Of a stretch of DNA of 64,000 nt, positions 62,784-64,000 are shown one piece after another. The notes beneath the pieces are model-generated. The model saw only the letters and a program-made list of their open reading frames with translations, did no database searches and had not been told where the DNA came from. Every line of letters starts with the position of its first letter. The first letter of the stretch is position 1. The position numbers were made by a program, and so were the translations under genes. This DNA comes from Nemorincola caseinilytica (GTDB taxonomy: Bacteria > Bacteroidota > Bacteroidia > Chitinophagales > Chitinophagaceae): contig NZ_BAABFA010000024.1 of the NCBI RefSeq assembly GCF_039540515.1, positions 310,001 through 374,000 of the forward strand, in the 5' to 3' direction.

Positions 62784-64000
62784 ATGTATAGATCATTTTT
62801 ATGGATACTGTGTTCACTCCTGGCATTTGTTTTGCCTATGTACAAGGCCCATGCCCAGCTGCAGGTAGATAAGAGCGAGGTGCTGGACGAGGAATATACA
62901 CGCGGGTTCCACTGCATATTACAGTTGAAGAATGGCAGCACATTCATTATGCGTGGCGGAACGAAGAATAGATGTGAAGTGATGCTGATAGATAAGGAAC
63001 GCAAAAGATTTGCAGTTACCGAAGTAAGATGTGAGCATGTGAAGATAAATGATGTGTTGCTAGGGATATACGAGATCAATGGCGAACCGGTACTTTTTTT
63101 CAAAGAGTCTTATGGATATACGCCCTCGGTGTATCGTTTGCGGTTCCACCCGCAGACGGGGGCGCTTGTAGCAGAAGACCTGATATATGACTTTCCGCGT
63201 TTGGGTATGGCTGCCATGAAGGGAAATGTGAACAACAACATAGTAGTTGTAAAGGATCCTGCATCGGACTGCTATGCAATAGGTATATACCGCAGTGTGG
63301 GCGAGCGGAACGAGGACCGTATACGCACCATTCATTATGATGGCCACCACAAGCTGCTGAGCAATGTGGTGGTGCCCTATCCTGCCAGTGATATACTGAA
63401 CTTCTATATCATGAGCATTGCCGTGAACGGGGATAAGAACCTGTTCCTGGCTGCATACGGAGCAGAGTCGCTGCTGTACAAGAACGGACGGGTATACCTG
63501 GCCCGGATAAATGCAGACAATTCTATACCAAAGATGAAACCATTGGACCTGGCACATGACCTTAGACAGACCAATGCCATACTACTATACGATAACCGGC
63601 GCAATGCGCTGCACATGCTGATGAATACCGAGGTAAGGCAGGGGGTGATAACAGGTGGTGTACATGCCTATACTTCCAGTGTGCTGGTGATAGACCCGGA
63701 GACACTAAATACACGAAGCGTGCATGACCTGAGCGCGGCCAAGGTGACAGAGGCTAAAAAGAAAATACCGGGTAAGAGCGGTGAATTCTCGGGCGTGCCG
63801 CAGAATATATTATTGCACGAGGATGGGAGCACTGTGATACTGATGGAGGAAATGAAGTATCAAGAACCAAGTGCCTTCGGCTCTACCGCCGCTACCATGA
63901 CGCTGGGAGATATAGGGATATTGGTATTGGAAGGAGACAGCGTGGAGCGTACCGGATACTACATAGAAAGAAGACAGCCGAACCTGGGAACACCCAACCC
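62784..64000 (+). CDS. secreted protein of unknown function, cut by the window end
   Basis: An open frame of 405 codons starts with ATG at 62784 and runs past the window edge without a stop. It begins MYRSFLWILCSLLAFVLPMY with a signal peptide ending near AHAQ. The mature part starts LQVDKSEVLDEEYTRGF and is beta-rich, with repeating blocks of about 70-100 residues (for example VVVPYPASDILNFYIMSIAV and NKNLFLAAYGAES-like stretches), recalling a beta-propeller or other WD-like sheet. No family is recognised. Codon use and GC content match the neighbours. The 3' end and any sorting domain lie outside the window. Confidence 0.75.
   Translation, partial: MYRSFLWILCSLLAFVLPMYKAHAQLQVDKSEVLDEEYTRGFHCILQLKNGSTFIMRGGTKNRCEVMLIDKERKRFAVTEVRCEHVKINDVLLGIYEINGEPVLFFKESYGYTPSVYRLRFHPQTGALVAEDLIYDFPRLGMAAMKGNVNNNIVVVKDPASDCYAIGIYRSVGERNEDRIRTIHYDGHHKLLSNVVVPYPASDILNFYIMSIAVNGDKNLFLAAYGAESLLYKNGRVYLARINADNSIPKMKPLDLAHDLRQTNAILLYDNRRNALHMLMNTEVRQGVITGGVHAYTSSVLVIDPETLNTRSVHDLSAAKVTEAKKKIPGKSGEFSGVPQNILLHEDGSTVILMEEMKYQEPSAFGSTAATMTLGDIGILVLEGDSVERTGYYIERRQPNLGTPN

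Overview
The window looks like a chromosomal segment of a Bacteroidota bacterium, probably of the Chitinophagaceae/Chitinophagales kind. The taxonomic evidence is indirect but consistent. It includes type IX secretion (T9SS) C-terminal sorting domains on three exported proteins, a GldA-type gliding ABC ATPase, a type III glutamine synthetase, a Bacteroidetes-type sdhCAB set, a bacterial GH3-family protein, many small lipoproteins, and starts preceded by the Bacteroidetes -7 box TAnnTTTG rather than Shine-Dalgarno sites. No phage, integrase, transposase or CRISPR array was seen. Gene content is mostly core and housekeeping.

Layout. 0-6.5 kb: a membrane hybrid histidine kinase, then sdhC-sdhA-(secreted unknown)-sdhB ending in a strong terminator. 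6.5-16.3 kb: a GT-C-like membrane protein, a lipoprotein, uvrC, cutC, a ChaN-like protein, lptB (TTG start), a GH3-family protein and an Ldh2-type dehydrogenase. 16.3-27.4 kb: an M23 peptidase, a T9SS-exported reprolysin-like protease, an RlmK-like methyltransferase, a small cytochrome c lipoprotein, pyrR-pyrB, an NTF2-like protein, a CHAD protein and a large T9SS type-B adhesin-like protein. 27.5-36.4 kb: glnN, a DinB-like protein, a lipoprotein, an outer-membrane barrel, a DUF3857/transglutaminase/DUF2569 protein, a small envelope protein behind an operator-like promoter, a DUF1398 protein, and tRNA-Leu and tRNA-Gly. 36.4-44.9 kb: ccmB, small exported proteins, a TonB-dependent receptor with two tandem paralogous lipoproteins (a likely metal-uptake locus), a redoxin lacking its second cysteine, and an MBOAT/SGNH acyl-transfer pair. 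44.9-64 kb: folK, a DUF5723 protein, ybgC-cinA, an M43 T9SS protease, dps, thiL, an EGF-like lipoprotein, gldA, a TamA-like outer membrane protein, an rRNA/tRNA methylase, a DUF4476 protein, hisS, a ComEA-like protein, an ABC ATPase, tRNA-Arg and a secreted protein cut by the window edge.

The most distinctive signals are non-coding. (1) About twenty-two TAnnTTTG boxes precede genes; in seven cases the start codon lies only 4-8 nt after the box, implying leaderless or nearly leaderless mRNAs (ybgC, CHAD, hisS, trmH-like, ccmB, gldA, an ABC ATPase). (2) A mosaic low-complexity intergenic element with a fixed block order is present in three full copies and probably two short ones. (3) A GC-rich hairpin family has a second palindrome nested in one copy. 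(4) A 12-copy heptamer tract abuts hisS and takes part in a long inverted repeat around a terminator. (5) A double operator-like dyad frames the promoter of one small envelope-protein gene. I do not see a clearly new multi-gene system. The strongest protein-level candidate is the TonB receptor locus at 37.7-42.2 kb.
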